This document shows, in pieces, positions 48,700-60,200 of a DNA stretch of 64,000 nt. The stretch is from Nageia nagi. Taxonomy: Eukaryota; Pinophyta. Positions within the stretch are counted from its first letter, which is position 1; the number at the start of each line of letters is the position of its first letter. The stretch lies in the NCBI GenBank assembly GCA_050084985.1, contig JBITNC010000001.1, forward strand, positions 16,182,001 through 16,246,000, written 5' to 3'. The translations under genes and the position numbers were made by a program. The notes under the pieces are model-generated. The model ran no database searches and was not told the DNA's origin. It saw only the letters and a list, made by a program, of their open reading frames with translations.

Positions 48700-50140
48700 T
48701 TGGATCTAGCTAGCCTATGAATGAGACCTATAGTTCATAACTACTATACAAGATATAGCATTAGGAGAGAGATATCTTTGGCCAACAAGGGTGGAAAGGG
48801 AATACAACCTGACAAAACCCCAACCAGAACCACTCAAGATGAGGATCATATACTTTAAATGGATTACATCCCAAACATGGATACTTTTCGCAAAGAGAAT
48901 TTATCCAAGAGAGGCAGATCCCCATTAGCTAGGAGAAGAAGCTCTACTCTAGCTAGATAGGCTATGCCAAAAAAAAAGTTATGAAATAATTACGACCATA
49001 AATAATATGAAGGATGTAATGTAGATTCAAACAACCACCATAAATAATTAGTTCTAAAATAAAGAATCCCCAAGAAGACATGTGAGACCTCCACATTCCA
49101 CTCCAGACAAAGAAGAAGAACCAAGAGAGGAGGACAGATGGAAAAGTAGCCTAGTTTGATATGATCGCATAGCTTGAGGGATAGAGGATCCACTCATCAC
49201 GGATCCATGAGCCACCAAGAGCATGCATTTGTGATATCCCATTATCATAAGGCATCATAGGGAACTAACCCTCTCCTAGGGAGGTTCTTGGAAGATGACA
49301 TTGAGAAGATAGGGGAGCATGCTTTTATTCCCAAAATGTTCAAGCCCATGTTCACCAAAAAATTCACCAATTATGTAAGAAAATTGGATCCCAAGTCCTC
49401 TTGAGTCAAATCATATTTTTAGAGAGTATTCTATGTTAGATCCAGGATTGAGGAGGGACATGAATTTTATTGGCTATCTAGAGATTTTGGGGTTGAAGGG
49501 AGATAGTTCTCATGGAACCCACCTCCAAAGCAATTCATAGGGTGAAAAAAGTGGACTGCAACAAAAGATTAACAAAATGTAGGTACTAGTGTATAATGGA
49601 AAGAAGATGATAGCTAGGGATTAGCTTCATTAGTTGTAGACATATTTCACACTAAGTCTGCACATGGTGGAGGAAGATGCAATCTATTTTGTATCATTAC
49701 ATTTTAAGGGATACACCCTCGAATAGTGGAAGCATAGAGTAATCAATCAAGATTACTTCCACATCTCTTCCTTTGATAAATTTTCTCAAAGATTAGTGAA
49801 GCAGTTTGACAGGAAGAGGGAGAATGACTATTTCAAAGAGCTTACATCTTTGAGGTAGAAAGGTGCTATGGATGACTATGTTTTAGAATTTTAGAAGATT
49901 GCAATCATGATCCATAACATTTTCAAGGAGAGATAAACCTTCCTCTTTATATAAGGGTTGATGGAACCTTGTAAGCAATGGTGAAGTTATCGATGCCAAG
50001 AACCCTTAATGATGCAATTAGGGCATCTTATGACTTGGAGCCAACAATGATTTCCCTTAAGGGAGGGAAAATGTACAAGGGTTGGGCTACCCAAAAATTG
50101 ATTACATAAAAAGAAGGGCCTAGCAAGTTCAAACCCTTTC
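48700..50140 (+). pseudogene. Chromovirus-like gag of element G
   Basis: A degenerate plus-strand frame. The best part is at about 49790-49960: QFDRKRENDYFKELTSLR, then KGAMDDYVLEF and KIAIMIHNIFKER, which fits the gag pattern F......L..L.Q.GSV.DY..EF..L......L.E. Stops replace some codons (for example TAG for Gln after LTSLR). Gag packages element RNA. The knuckle and protease follow in the open frame at 50185-50514. Confidence 0.7.
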
Positions 50141-50184
50141 CCCCTCCTTGAATAGGACAGTTAGATGCAACTACCAAAAGGAAG

Positions 50185-50514
50185 TTGAGAGAAGAAGGTA
50201 AATGCTTCTACTACAAGAAACCATGGGATTCAAGACATCATTTCCAATGTAAAGGACATGTGTACTACATTAAAGTGATTTCATATGGTGAGAAGGATAG
50301 TTCAAATTTGGAGCTTGGTATTGACATGTTGGATCAGACTAATTTGCTTAAGGTAGAGGCATCTTTTGGGAGCATGATTATTTTACTCCATGGAGTCAAA
50401 AGATACCTCACATTGAAGATGATTGGGAAAGCAGGTGGGCAAGATGTGATGGTCTTAATCAACCTTGGAGCCACTCACAATTTCATTAATGGAGATTTTA
50501 GAGAAAACTTCTAG
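50185..50514 (+). pseudogene. Zinc knuckle and protease of element G
   Basis: A 109-residue open piece. REEGKCFYYKKPWDSRHHFQ (about residues 2-21) is the CCHC knuckle with two of its Cys replaced (by Tyr and Phe). DVMVLINLGATHNFINGDFR (about residues 87-106) is the protease active site, usually VLIDSGATHNFI; here DSG is NLG, so the catalytic Asp is gone. It is homologous to chromovirus gag-pol. Downstream a degenerate stretch with TLQGIQDEYP (about 50640-50670) continues the protease region and then ends. Confidence 0.75.
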
Positions 50515-50769
50515 GTATATCCGCTAAAGGAACATCCTCATATCATCTTATGTATGCAATGATTATTTGAATTGGGTGATATTTGCACCAATTATAGGAA
50601 TCTCACCATGTTCTTTGACATTGATGGTAAGACCCACACTCTGCAAGGAATCCAAGATGAATACCCATAAGTCATCAATAAGAAATTGGAGGTGATTTGG
50701 AAACACCCTGAGGAATAAGGGAAAGAGAATGGTTCAATGTTGGGCAAGGATGCAATATGACATACCATG

Positions 50770-51128
50770 TTGGACATGGAGGGACCATGGCACTAGAAAT
50801 TGATCAATAGAGAGATCTTACACCTAATGTTGTACATGGAGGGGTCTTGGCATCCCACATTGGACCTAAAAAGGCTTGGGAACCCAATGTCAGACATGAA
50901 GGAGTCTTGGCATTCCACCTTGGAATTGGAGAGGCTTAGGTACCCAACGTTGGAGATAGAGGAATCTTGGCATCCCATTTTGGATATGGAGGGATCATAG
51001 AACTCAATTTGGGTCTAGAGGGAGTCTAGCATCCCATGTTAGATATAGGGAAGAACTGGTACCCCATGTTGGATACAAGAGAAGTTTGGCACACAACATT
51101 GAGCTTGGGGAATCCTTGACATATACCA
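50770..51128 (+). repeat. 30-bp tandem repeat array in element G
   Basis: About ten imperfect 30-bp units from 50830, with a first partial unit at 50770. The consensus is near ttggacatggaggaatcttg followed by gcatcccatg. One unit is 29 bp. Because 30 is a multiple of three, the array stays open in both directions over 50793-51000, giving repeats like SWHPTLDME. Similar units lie in the LTRs of G. Confidence 0.9.
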
Positions 51129-51129
51129 T

Positions 51130-51510
51130 GGACTAAAGGCTCCACCTTTTTCACTCATGCTTCCTCTTCTTTATATTTTTATAGGTAGGTTTTTTAGGAT
51201 TCTTTCGAAAGGTCACTGCTACAATTTGGTGATTAGCATGGATGAGCATATCAAAATTTTTGTATGCATCCTTGTGTCTTCTAAGGATTGTGGTACCAGA
51301 ATATTTACAGGCATTTTTATGCTTAATGTGTATTTCCAAAAACATAATGAACTTTAGCGGAATTGAGGCTACATGGGTTGAGTTATGGAGAAAAATTATT
51401 GAAGTTGCATTCCACCACAAGGGCCACAATTGATACTTGCAATAAAGTTAAGGGATGTTTGGAAGGCAATGATTCTTGGCCTTTCGCAATTGCTTGAGGG
51501 AATGCAATTC
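51130..51510 (+). pseudogene. Possible pol C-terminal tail of element G
   Basis: Degenerate plus-strand frames near 51340-51430 include EATWVELWRKIIEVAFHHKG, which recalls the end of a chromodomain (EATWE....I...FP). This would be the C-terminus of a chromovirus integrase left after an internal deletion. Similarity is brief and the call is tentative. Confidence 0.35.
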
Positions 51511-51524
51511 GAGAGGGGAGGCTT
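51511..51524 (+). other. Polypurine tract of element G
   Basis: The sequence gagaggggaggctt ends at the 3' LTR; gagaggggagg is the likely primer. Confidence 0.75.
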
Positions 51525-52678
51525 TGTAACATCCTCTTTTGTAAAAGATAATTAATTGTGGAATCCTAAGGATTCCCTCTTTGTAAATATTTATTTATTT
51601 ATGTATTTGTTGTTAGTACTTGGGATAGAAATAATAATGATCCATTGGATTCCATTGTGAGCCCCAAGAGGGACATTTTCCTCCCAAGCATAGGCTAGCA
51701 TATTTTAATGTTATTTCATGTACTTGGATATCCCAAGAATTGATTGTGGGAATATCAAGGCCTTTTATGGACATGAAAATAGAATCTAGGCAAATGTATG
51801 ACTCCTAAAAACCCAACACATGACATGGGGGGACTTCTAGGACCCCAACATTGGACTTGTAGGCATCCTATCACCCTTGAAGACCCATGTAACACCTTGG
51901 GGAGGTTGTAAACCCCATGCATGAGCATTTATGATATGTTTGAGGCATTTGGGGGCCTCTAGGAGGCTAACATTGGATTAGGGAGGCATTGATGATTTTG
52001 TGGTGATAATCTAGATCAAACTTGAGCTATATTAGGTGTTAGACTTGAGCTATATTAGGTGTTGGAGCATCATTGCATGGATATGTTGAATTTTGGATTA
52101 TCTCTTCTTCTATTCAGAAGGCATAAGTCTTGGTGCAACGTCGAGCAATCATAACATGTAGGACGGTTAGCAGGCTGAGGGATCTTGCTAATCTAAGGCT
52201 AAGGTACAACATCTTAGTCTAGTCAATGGTATTCCAAGGTTGCAGTCCTATCATTCAGTTGGTTTCCAAGATTTGGAGAGGGCTTCTTAAGTTGATAGGA
52301 TTCATATCTTGAGTGAGTGTAGTCATCCCATCCATTATTCTAGTAGTGATCATATTTGCATGTGTATTTGCTCTAGTTGGCTCCTTGGAGTCCAACGTTG
52401 AGCCCTTAGGCAGGTTTGAGGCTTGTAATCACTTTTCATTGCTTAATTCAATCGTTGGCACATTGATCTCCATATATTTTTCTCATTTTGTTGTCTATTG
52501 TAATTATCTTTCCTCTAGAAGCTTGATGTCAAGTTTGTGGATGTGTACAAGTGATATTTTGTCCCTAAGTGAGAAGTTGGTATTCTTGCATGTGTAATTG
52601 ATTTTTGGAGCATTTTATTTGGTATATTTGGTGCTTAATTTGCATATTTCAATCTTGAAAAATATTTGGAATATTACA
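51525..52678 (+). repeat. 3' LTR of element G
   Basis: Starts TGTAACATCC and ends ATATTACA. Compared with the 5' LTR it has a small local duplication near 52020-52060 ('cttgagctatattaggtgtt' twice). Confidence 0.95.
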
Positions 52679-52683
52679 TGATG
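52679..52683 (+). repeat. Target-site duplication of element G (right)
   Basis: An exact repeat of tgatg at 47551-47555. Confidence 0.85.
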
Positions 52684-53190
52684 AGCCCTCCAAAATTCAC
52701 TAAAGCCTCTATGAGAAAAAAAAAGCCCAAATATTCACCCATTAGTTACCAAAATATTGTATACTCAAAAAAAGGTTCTTGATCTTAAGTAATTGATATG
52801 AAAATTGATCTTATTGTATTTAAGAAAATTTTCCTATTGTGCTACCAATCATAATATCTCATTATCTTTGCCAAACCAACTCCAATTGAGATGCAATTTT
52901 GACTACAAATTTGCAGACACTAATAAAAACTTTTCTTGAAATTTGACCAAAAAAAGTCTTTGATTTACAACATAGGAATTGAATTTAATGTGAAACCCTA
53001 ATTTTATAACAACTTGGTTATTTTATATTTAACTTAAATAAAATTTAACCTCTTACTTCTTCAATATGTACTTGATAAACCCTCCAAAATTCACTAGCAA
53101 ATTCTTAGAGATGAGAAATATATGTTCCTTAAATCCTCTTTGAAAATTGCCCAAATATTCACCCATTACTTACCAAAATATTGTTTTTTA
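52684..53190. repeat. Duplicated segment, rest of copy 1 and copy 2
   Basis: The sequence 'gccctccaaaattcactaaag...cccaaatattcacccattag' at 52684-52760 recurs at about 53078-53180. The left half of the unit is at 47230-47555 (copy 1) and 52763-53077 (copy 2). The tandem duplication predates insertion of G. Confidence 0.7.
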
Positions 53191-55597
53191 TACCACTTGA
53201 AATGATACAAGTAGTAGATAAAATGTGCAATAAGATTTGACAATGAATAGCTCTCTAGTTATGTTTATGTCCAATAAATATAATAAAATCACTTTGAGAG
53301 ATGATCTCTTACTAATTGATGAGAGGCAGAAGTAGAAGCATATGATAATTCATGAAAATGAATCAATCTTTTCCTCTATAGATACTACATTTTAGAGAAA
53401 AAAGAAAACATCTTTATGAAAAGTTACGACTTGGTAATTAGCACTACACTATGATTAATTATAAGTAATTATAAGGTGGTTTTTTAAGTGCACAACACAT
53501 GATATCTTCCATTTGCACCATGAGGCTAATCATGAGCATTATTAGATGTAGAGGATTAACAAAAATTTGAAAGAACTTGAAAAGATGAAGAATCCATAGT
53601 AAGGAGCTCCAAAAATGCAAAAGAACAAACGAGTATAAGGAAGCACTTCATTGAATCTACTCTTTTAAATCAACTAAATTTATATTAATAGCATATAAAA
53701 ATCCATCCTCAATGCACTTCATACTATTTAAAATAAGATAAACATATACATCGTGTCCAACAACTCTCAATTGCTTGAACTTAGTTTCTAACTTATCCAT
53801 ACTACCATTTTTAAGTCATACAATAAAGTCCTCCCTTAATCATGGGAAGGAGAACATGATCTATTAAATAAAACAAACATAATATCCATGCTCAATTTTT
53901 AGTGTAAAATGTTTTTACCCAAGTGAGCTCCTCACAAGTAATACTACTAAGGAATACATCACAAATGTCTTCATAAGCATCATTGACATCCTCTTCAACA
54001 TGAGTGAGAGGGCTAATCAAATCCCTAAGTGAGAACTATTACCATATCCTAATGATTATGATCAAAACATTCTACAATCTACATAATATATAAAAGAGAA
54101 CTAAAGATGTATCTTCAATAGAAATTTCATCTCCTGGTAGTTCATCAATGGCAAAAATATCTAAAGATCCAATTGATATTAAGAAATCATAATCAATGTT
54201 ATTTAAATTCTCCACATTCACAAGATAATTATCCTTTGTGCATATCCCACCACATCCTCATAATCCTATTGCTATTCCTTATAGGTAATTAATGAGTAAT
54301 CACCAACCTTGTTGAAAACTTCAACATGAGACATGCTGTATGATCCCTCACCCTATTTGACATCACTATATTCGTCACTCGCATAAATAGGAATCCATGA
54401 AATAATAGGTACTCAATGTCAAGATTGCACCTTAATTATTATCATCATCATGATAAGTACTAGTTACTAAAAAAACCATAAAAGCTCTTAATATTTGAGT
54501 CTTCAAAAAATATTCCTATACATACAACCAATACTCATAAGGATTCGCATCCATACAAATATGGTCAAAGCATGAAAATTCATACAAGTATGGATGATCC
54601 AAAATACAAATCATTATCATTAAAATCACTATAAAAACTTCCAATATCATAAGTACCACTATTATTCTATCTTGCAAAGCAAAATAATTATGCACATTAA
54701 ATTTCAATAGATCCATTGACATTTTATTAAAAACATGGCAAATTTTTTAATATATAGATATATAGAAATAAAATAAATTATTTAATTGAGAAATAATAAT
54801 CATATCGAAACTTCACACAAATCAAAGGTTATGACCTCCTAAAATATACAAGTTAAAAACGATATAAAAAAATCTCTCAAAAAATGGGAAAAAAAAATGC
54901 TTATAATTTATATCATCATAGAAGTCAATCTATCTCTTTTACCTCAAAATTTATGCCCATAAAAATTTGAACCCTCCAAAACTATGCCCACCAAAACTTT
55001 TAAACCTCCAATGGTCAAAATTCAAAGTTGACTTTTCTCAACTCTCCTCTAATAGCAAAAACCATTAAAGTTTGAAAATGAAGACCAAACAACAAAAATA
55101 GGAAAATGTTAAACTACACCTTCATCTAATTTTTTGCAATCATTTGTTAAAAATACAAATTCACAACTAGGAAGATAATTTTGCATAAATCTCTTAAGAA
55201 ATATAATTTAGTAAGAATACTATTTACAATTTGACTATCGAAACAAATTCTTAAAAAATTCAAAAATATCTCCTCTTCAATCCTACTAAATAGATTTTGT
55301 AAATGATCTTCTTAATTCATAAAATTCGAAAAATACTTCTAAACATCCATAGAAAACTTAATCAATCAATTTAAGTTCAATAAAATCTTTCGATAATTCA
55401 ATACCATAACAAATTATGCATAATAGCTGAAAACTCAAAAGATTATGAAAATTCTATACAATGTAAAACAGAAATAAAAGAAGAGAAAAATTTTACACAA
55501 AAATTAGTCTGGATAGTTAAACCTTAAGGTAAGGAAAAAGTGTTAAAAAGACCTTGTACATAATTTCATAATCACCAGGTAAGAATATGGTAATAAA
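53191..55597. other. AT-rich stretch with decayed minus-strand reading frame
   Basis: No identified gene. Between about 54750 and 53900 the minus strand has several coding-like pieces that shift frame: DIGSFYSDFNDNDLYFGSS (about 54620), SMSHVEVFNKVGDYSLIT (about 54335), DYDFLISIGSLDIFAIDELP (about 54190) and EEDVNDAYEDICDVFLSSI (about 53990). They are acidic and could be a decayed retroelement polyprotein, but I recognise no domain. The rest looks non-coding. Confidence 0.3.
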
Positions 55598-55670
55598 TAT
55601 ATTCTTAGAAAGCTAGGTAATTGATCTAATTAAATATATTAGATCAATTACCTAGCTTTCTAAGAATATA
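55598..55670. repeat. Perfect 33-bp inverted repeat (hairpin)
   Basis: Arms 55598-55630 and 55638-55670 are exact reverse complements around a 7-base loop (taaatat). The arm begins tatattcttagaaagctagg. It lies downstream of the dehydrogenase gene. It may be a fold-back element or a rearrangement scar; a microRNA-like origin cannot be judged. Confidence 0.9.
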
Positions 55671-55769
55671 GTTAACATTCACGAGTTAACCATTCACCAA
55701 AAGTTTCACATGATAAAGTCAGCAATAAAGTGCTTACTGGATGAAAACAATATTTAAGAAATACTCAAG

Positions 55770-55990
55770 AATAACTCTGCACCAAGACCAATTAATATAA
55801 ATTTCCCTAATTTGGCTGCCCAATATTCATAAACTCAAAACTGTATTTCAAAGAGATGCTGAGTATTTTATTCGATGAAACTTCACGACATCATCAAATC
55901 ATTCAAAGCCATTAAGAAAAAAAAAATTCACTAATTCCCAAGACTGTTTGGTCAAGTCCTCCTTAGTGGCGAGTGTACTATAAAGTGGCA
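55770..55990 (-). pseudogene. Decayed tandem copy of the dehydrogenase last exon
   Basis: The minus strand resembles the last coding exon and 3' UTR at 56045-56250. 'actcgccactaaggaggact', then 'gaccaaacagt.ttgggaatt', corresponds to the ALDKHLAKQLWEF coding region, and 'gagtttatgaatattgggc.gcca' to the 3' UTR. Gaps and stops destroy the frame. It lies about 280 bp downstream of the intact exon, so a short tandem duplication is likely. Confidence 0.65.
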
Positions 55991-56138
55991 ATTGAATGAA
56001 AAAACATTAAGAATGCTCAATAATATTAAAACCTAAAACAGAAAGTGTCCAGGAAGATCTATTGACATAAATTTCCTTCCAGTATGGCGGCCCAATATTC
56101 ATAAACCCAAATTGTATGTCAAAGGGATGCCAAGCCTT

Positions 56139-56483
56139 CTATTCAGAAATCAATTTTTCACTGAATTCCCACAACTGCTTGGCCAAGTGCTTGTCAAGGG
56201 CGCGTCCACTAGCTGTTGCCTCATTGTTGTCACAGAAGTACTTTCCATTGATTCCGTTGAGCCGAGTATGAAGTGCCACATAACATTGAGTTGATGCACC
56301 CTAGCATTAAAGAGTTGTATAACACAAATGCTTCAGTATTATTAGCTTTGCAAGTCTAGAAAGTGAATATATAAAAATGTTGCCAAACAAACAATAACAC
56401 TCATATTATATTGTAAAACTGTGATTTGTTACTCACCTGTGGAATGTTCTTCAATGCAAATTTTAGAATTGGTGTCATTATTC
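56139..56483 (-). CDS. TIC32/retinol-dehydrogenase-like SDR, last two exons
   Basis: Two exons can be joined. The first (56483-56437, 47 bp) reads IMTPILKFALKNIPQ after a split codon, with acceptor tttgcag before it and donor gtgagt after it. The intron is 56301-56436. The last exon (56300-56139) starts GASTQCYVALHTRLNGINGK and goes on YFCDNNEATASGRALDKHLA, ending KQLWEFSEKLISE then TAG. This matches the C-terminus of plant TIC32-like short-chain dehydrogenases (NVPQGAATTCYVALHP..KGVSG.YF.D.N........LAKKLW.FS). Such enzymes use NADP(H); TIC32 acts at the chloroplast inner envelope. The catalytic YxxxK part would be further upstream. The frame has no defects. Earlier exons were not found and would lie beyond the LINE, probably right of the window. 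Confidence 0.7.
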
Positions 56484-56636
56484 CTGCAAATTATTCAAAC
56501 ATTTTTCTGCATTATGGAAACATTAAACAAATGCGAGAAAACAAGTGCAGCAGATATGTGTGAATTTTCCTATTTCTTTTACCAATTCACTTTATCAATC
56601 TATTTTCTTGTTATAGAGTACAACATGTTATGGTAT

Positions 56637-56643
56637 AGAACAT
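56637..56643 (+). repeat. Probable LINE target-site duplication (left)
   Basis: The sequence agaacat is repeated at 62130-62136. Seven bp is at the short end for a LINE, so chance is possible. Confidence 0.45.
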
Positions 56644-57249
56644 CATTGTAATTACTCTCGCTTGGCCGGGTTGGGGTGAGGGATTTGAAAATCTCCCCAA
56701 CTAGTAACTGGAGCAGAAGCTTCAAGCCAAACATCCCATCCGCTCTAAGAGCGGGAAGAAGCAAGTTCTTCAGACTTCATGTTTGGGTTTAGGCAAAGGT
56801 TGCAACCAATGACAAGGTGAATTCAAGAATTACACCAAGAGACACACTTCGTGGCAAAGCAGAGGTGCAACTACGCAAGCAGCGCTTGGACCACCACAAG
56901 ATCATGCCCAATGAGGAGGGAACTCATCAAGCAGGATACGACTAATAGTACAAGGAGCATTCCCCCAATGGTCAATAAGTGCTGAACCTCCACATGAACT
57001 TTTTCTACCTAAACCATAATCTGCAACCAACAATCATAGAAAATAGCATATTTATCAGCAAGAGAAAAGGTGGTCGAAGGGTCTTCTCAACCAAACACTA
57101 TTATTTCTAGTTTTCCATAGATGATAGAGAATACTAATTCAAAAAATATGTTAAACTTCACCTTAAGGCTCTTTAAACTCGAGAATCCCCGAGAATAGCA
57201 TGAACCCAGAACAAGGAGACACTAAGAAAGGATTAAAAAATGAAAGAAT

Positions 57250-60200
57250 CCAATCCCAGGCCTACCTAGCTTTAGCACATGCCTAGAAAGCATGAGGCAA
57301 ATCTTCAGATTCTTGACAACAAGGACAGTAGTGTTAGCCACACCCAAATACGTGCATCTATGCCCAATAGGAAGACCTGATGGAGAAGACTTCAGGCAAA
57401 AATGCTTTGTTCAAGTTCAATATACTTTGCCCAAAAAACGGAAAAACGCAAAGACTACCTAGATTGCGAAGAAACAAGATCCCATCTAAGGTTGAGTGTA
57501 TGACACATAGGGACATTGAGAGAAAGCCATAAATAACCATGGTAAGGCCTATATTTAATAAAACTCGTATGCCGAGGCCAAAACCAATCAAACCACCACA
57601 GCTTTTGAGAATGAAGACCAAGTTTTCTCTAGATGGAAAATGGAATTCTATCCACAACCAAATCAAAAGTTGCTTTATCATATGCTTTAAGACTATAAAT
57701 GTATCGAAAAGCATCCCACGAATGCCAAGTTCTGGTATGGGAATTTAAAAACTGAAGAATGGACCCAATTCCCTTCTTGTGAAATCGTAGAGCTCAAACC
57801 CATTGAACTTGGGCAAGAGGCAACCCTCCATAAGAGAAAACTTTGGACCACAAAATGTCAAGTGAAGCTAGAGAAGCACCAGCAGACTTGCTTCAAACAT
57901 GTCAAGTAAGCCAAGGTTTAAGAGATTCCCAAGCTTTCTAAATGCTCTTGATTACAAAAGAACCTTGAATTTTAACAGCAATAGGAACAATGAGGAGGGT
58001 TTGAAAAGTAAGTCCCTTCCAAACCTTTTTGCCAAAAGGAAGCCCCAGAGAAATACAATGGCAATCTAGAAGCTTCCAAGCTTCATTCCCTTCCAAAGCT
58101 CACAGAATCCATTTTGCACACAAAACAAAACCCTGAGAATTGCAATCAAAAATACCCATACCACTAGCTGACCGAGGAAGACAACAAATGTCCCAAGCCA
58201 CTCTATGAAATCCTCGTTTATGGACATCAGAAGCCCACAGAAAATCGCTCAGTAATTTATCCAGCTTTTGATAGCAAGATTTGGAAGGCAACCAACAAGA
58301 GGAATAATACAAATGAGTTGAGGCAAGAATCTTGAAGCAAATCTGAAACTTTCTAGATAAAGATAGTTTCTTAGTGGTCCAGTAACTCAACTTTTTTTCA
58401 ACCTTTTGAACCACAAAATTCCATAACTGAGCAAGGGAAGCTTGAAAAGCAAAAGGGATCCCTAAGAATTTAAACATTGTTTCCATTTTGAATCCATTTC
58501 CATGGAAATTGAGCAAGCCAGTCAAAGATAGGTCACATGGACTGTCTGTAACAAGATTTTTTTGCCATTGAATGTTGGAACCAAAGGCAAGATAAGATGT
58601 GTCCAAGCATTTCAAAGCAATTTAAACAGATTGCTCATCTTCCTTCAGTGTGAGAAACGAGTCATCAGCAAAGTGTCCATTCAAGAGTTGTGATTGAGAA
58701 TTGGGAAGGGAAATGCCTTTAATAAGACCTTGCAACCTTGATGCACTAGAAGGTAACTAAAGGCATCTGTAGCCAAAATAAATAAGGAGAAAGAATACAA
58801 CCTTGGCGAACAGAACGAGCAAAACTAATACTTTCAGATTGAGAACCATTCATTGTAAGCATAGCAGAAGCATCTCTAAAAAGCATCTTGACAGAGGAGA
58901 CAAAAAAAGGCCAAAGCCAAGAGCTGTAAGCATAGCAATGAAAAATACCATTCAATCCGATCATAGGCCTTTTCAAAATCAATCTTGATAAATAAAGTAT
59001 CCTAATTTGAAGAACGGGCCCATTCCATACCTTCCCAAAACAACAACATTATCTAAAATATACCTGCCTTTGATAGACACTGTTTGTTTGGGGTGAATGA
59101 TCAAAGGTAAAAGAGGCCTTAGCTTGAGAGCTAAAGCTTTGGCAATAATGTTATAACTAGCATTCAACAAAGTAATTGGAGGTCAATTAGTGATGCATTC
59201 CGGATCTCCAAGTTTAGGTATAAACTTGATATTACCTTTGTTGATCATGGGGCCTAAAGAGCCAGAGGACAAGGCTTCTCTATACACCTGAAAAAGATCG
59301 AGTCTTAGCATGTCCCAAAACTCTTTATAAAATTCACAAGGAAAGCCATCAATACCAAGAGCTTTGTGATTATCCATCTAGGAAAGAGCAGTCTTCAAAT
59401 CTTTTAAGGAAAAAGGTGTGTCACAAAAGTCCCTCTGAGCTTGAGAGAGCTTATGAGGTATGATAGCACAACAATCCTCCAGAGCTTGTTGATGAATAGA
59501 AGAAAGAGGTTGAGAAGCAAAGACCTTCTGATAATGGACAACAAAAGTGGAAATAATCTCTACAAGGGAGGTGAGACGAACTCCATCAAACTAAATAGCA
59601 ATGAACCAAGAAACATGAATAGGAGGACGAAGGCATCTAAAGAATTCTTTAGATACCGTATCCCCAACATTAAGCCAATTAAGGCAGACACGAAGCTGAG
59701 CATCGTTAGCCTCATAAAATCAACTTTCTTGATCTCATGACAAAGAGCAGCAACATGCATTTGAGCAGGGGCATTGAAAGGATTGGCTTCAAGGGTCCAG
59801 GTGGCATGAGCAAGTTCAGATTTGAGAACGTGATTGGACTTCCGCCTTCTCTTAGCAAATTCGACACCAAGGGTGTGAAGAACTTTAGTAGTTCTAATAA
59901 TAAGAGTTATTCCACCACTAGATCCAACCAAAAGAGCCAGAAGGTGTGGGAATTAAATTCCAAATGTGGCTGATATGAGCTCTCATAGAATAAAAAGGTG
60001 TTCAAATAAAATTGAGAGCTAAAAACTTTGGCTTGGGCCTGATCAAAGGAAATCACAAAAAGAATAGGAGCATGATCAGACAAAGTGGCATCAGGAACAA
60101 TAGAAACAAAAGGTAGAGCAAGAGAAAGTCTATCAAAGTGAAAAAGTCATTCTCAGATAGCATATCCTTGTCCAGCCTTTTCAGAACTCGAGCAAAATCA

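Larger units (their letters stand above)
47556..52678 (+). mobile_element. Element G: internally deleted chromovirus-like Gypsy
   Basis: A 5.1-kb plus-strand element with LTRs of about 1131 and 1154 bp, a perfect 5-bp TSD (tgatg), an initiator-Met primer site and a polypurine tract. The 2.8-kb internal part holds gag, a CCHC knuckle and a protease, then a 30-bp tandem array and a short tail with a possible chromodomain fragment. RT, RNase H and integrase are absent. Gag has stops. Confidence 0.9.
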
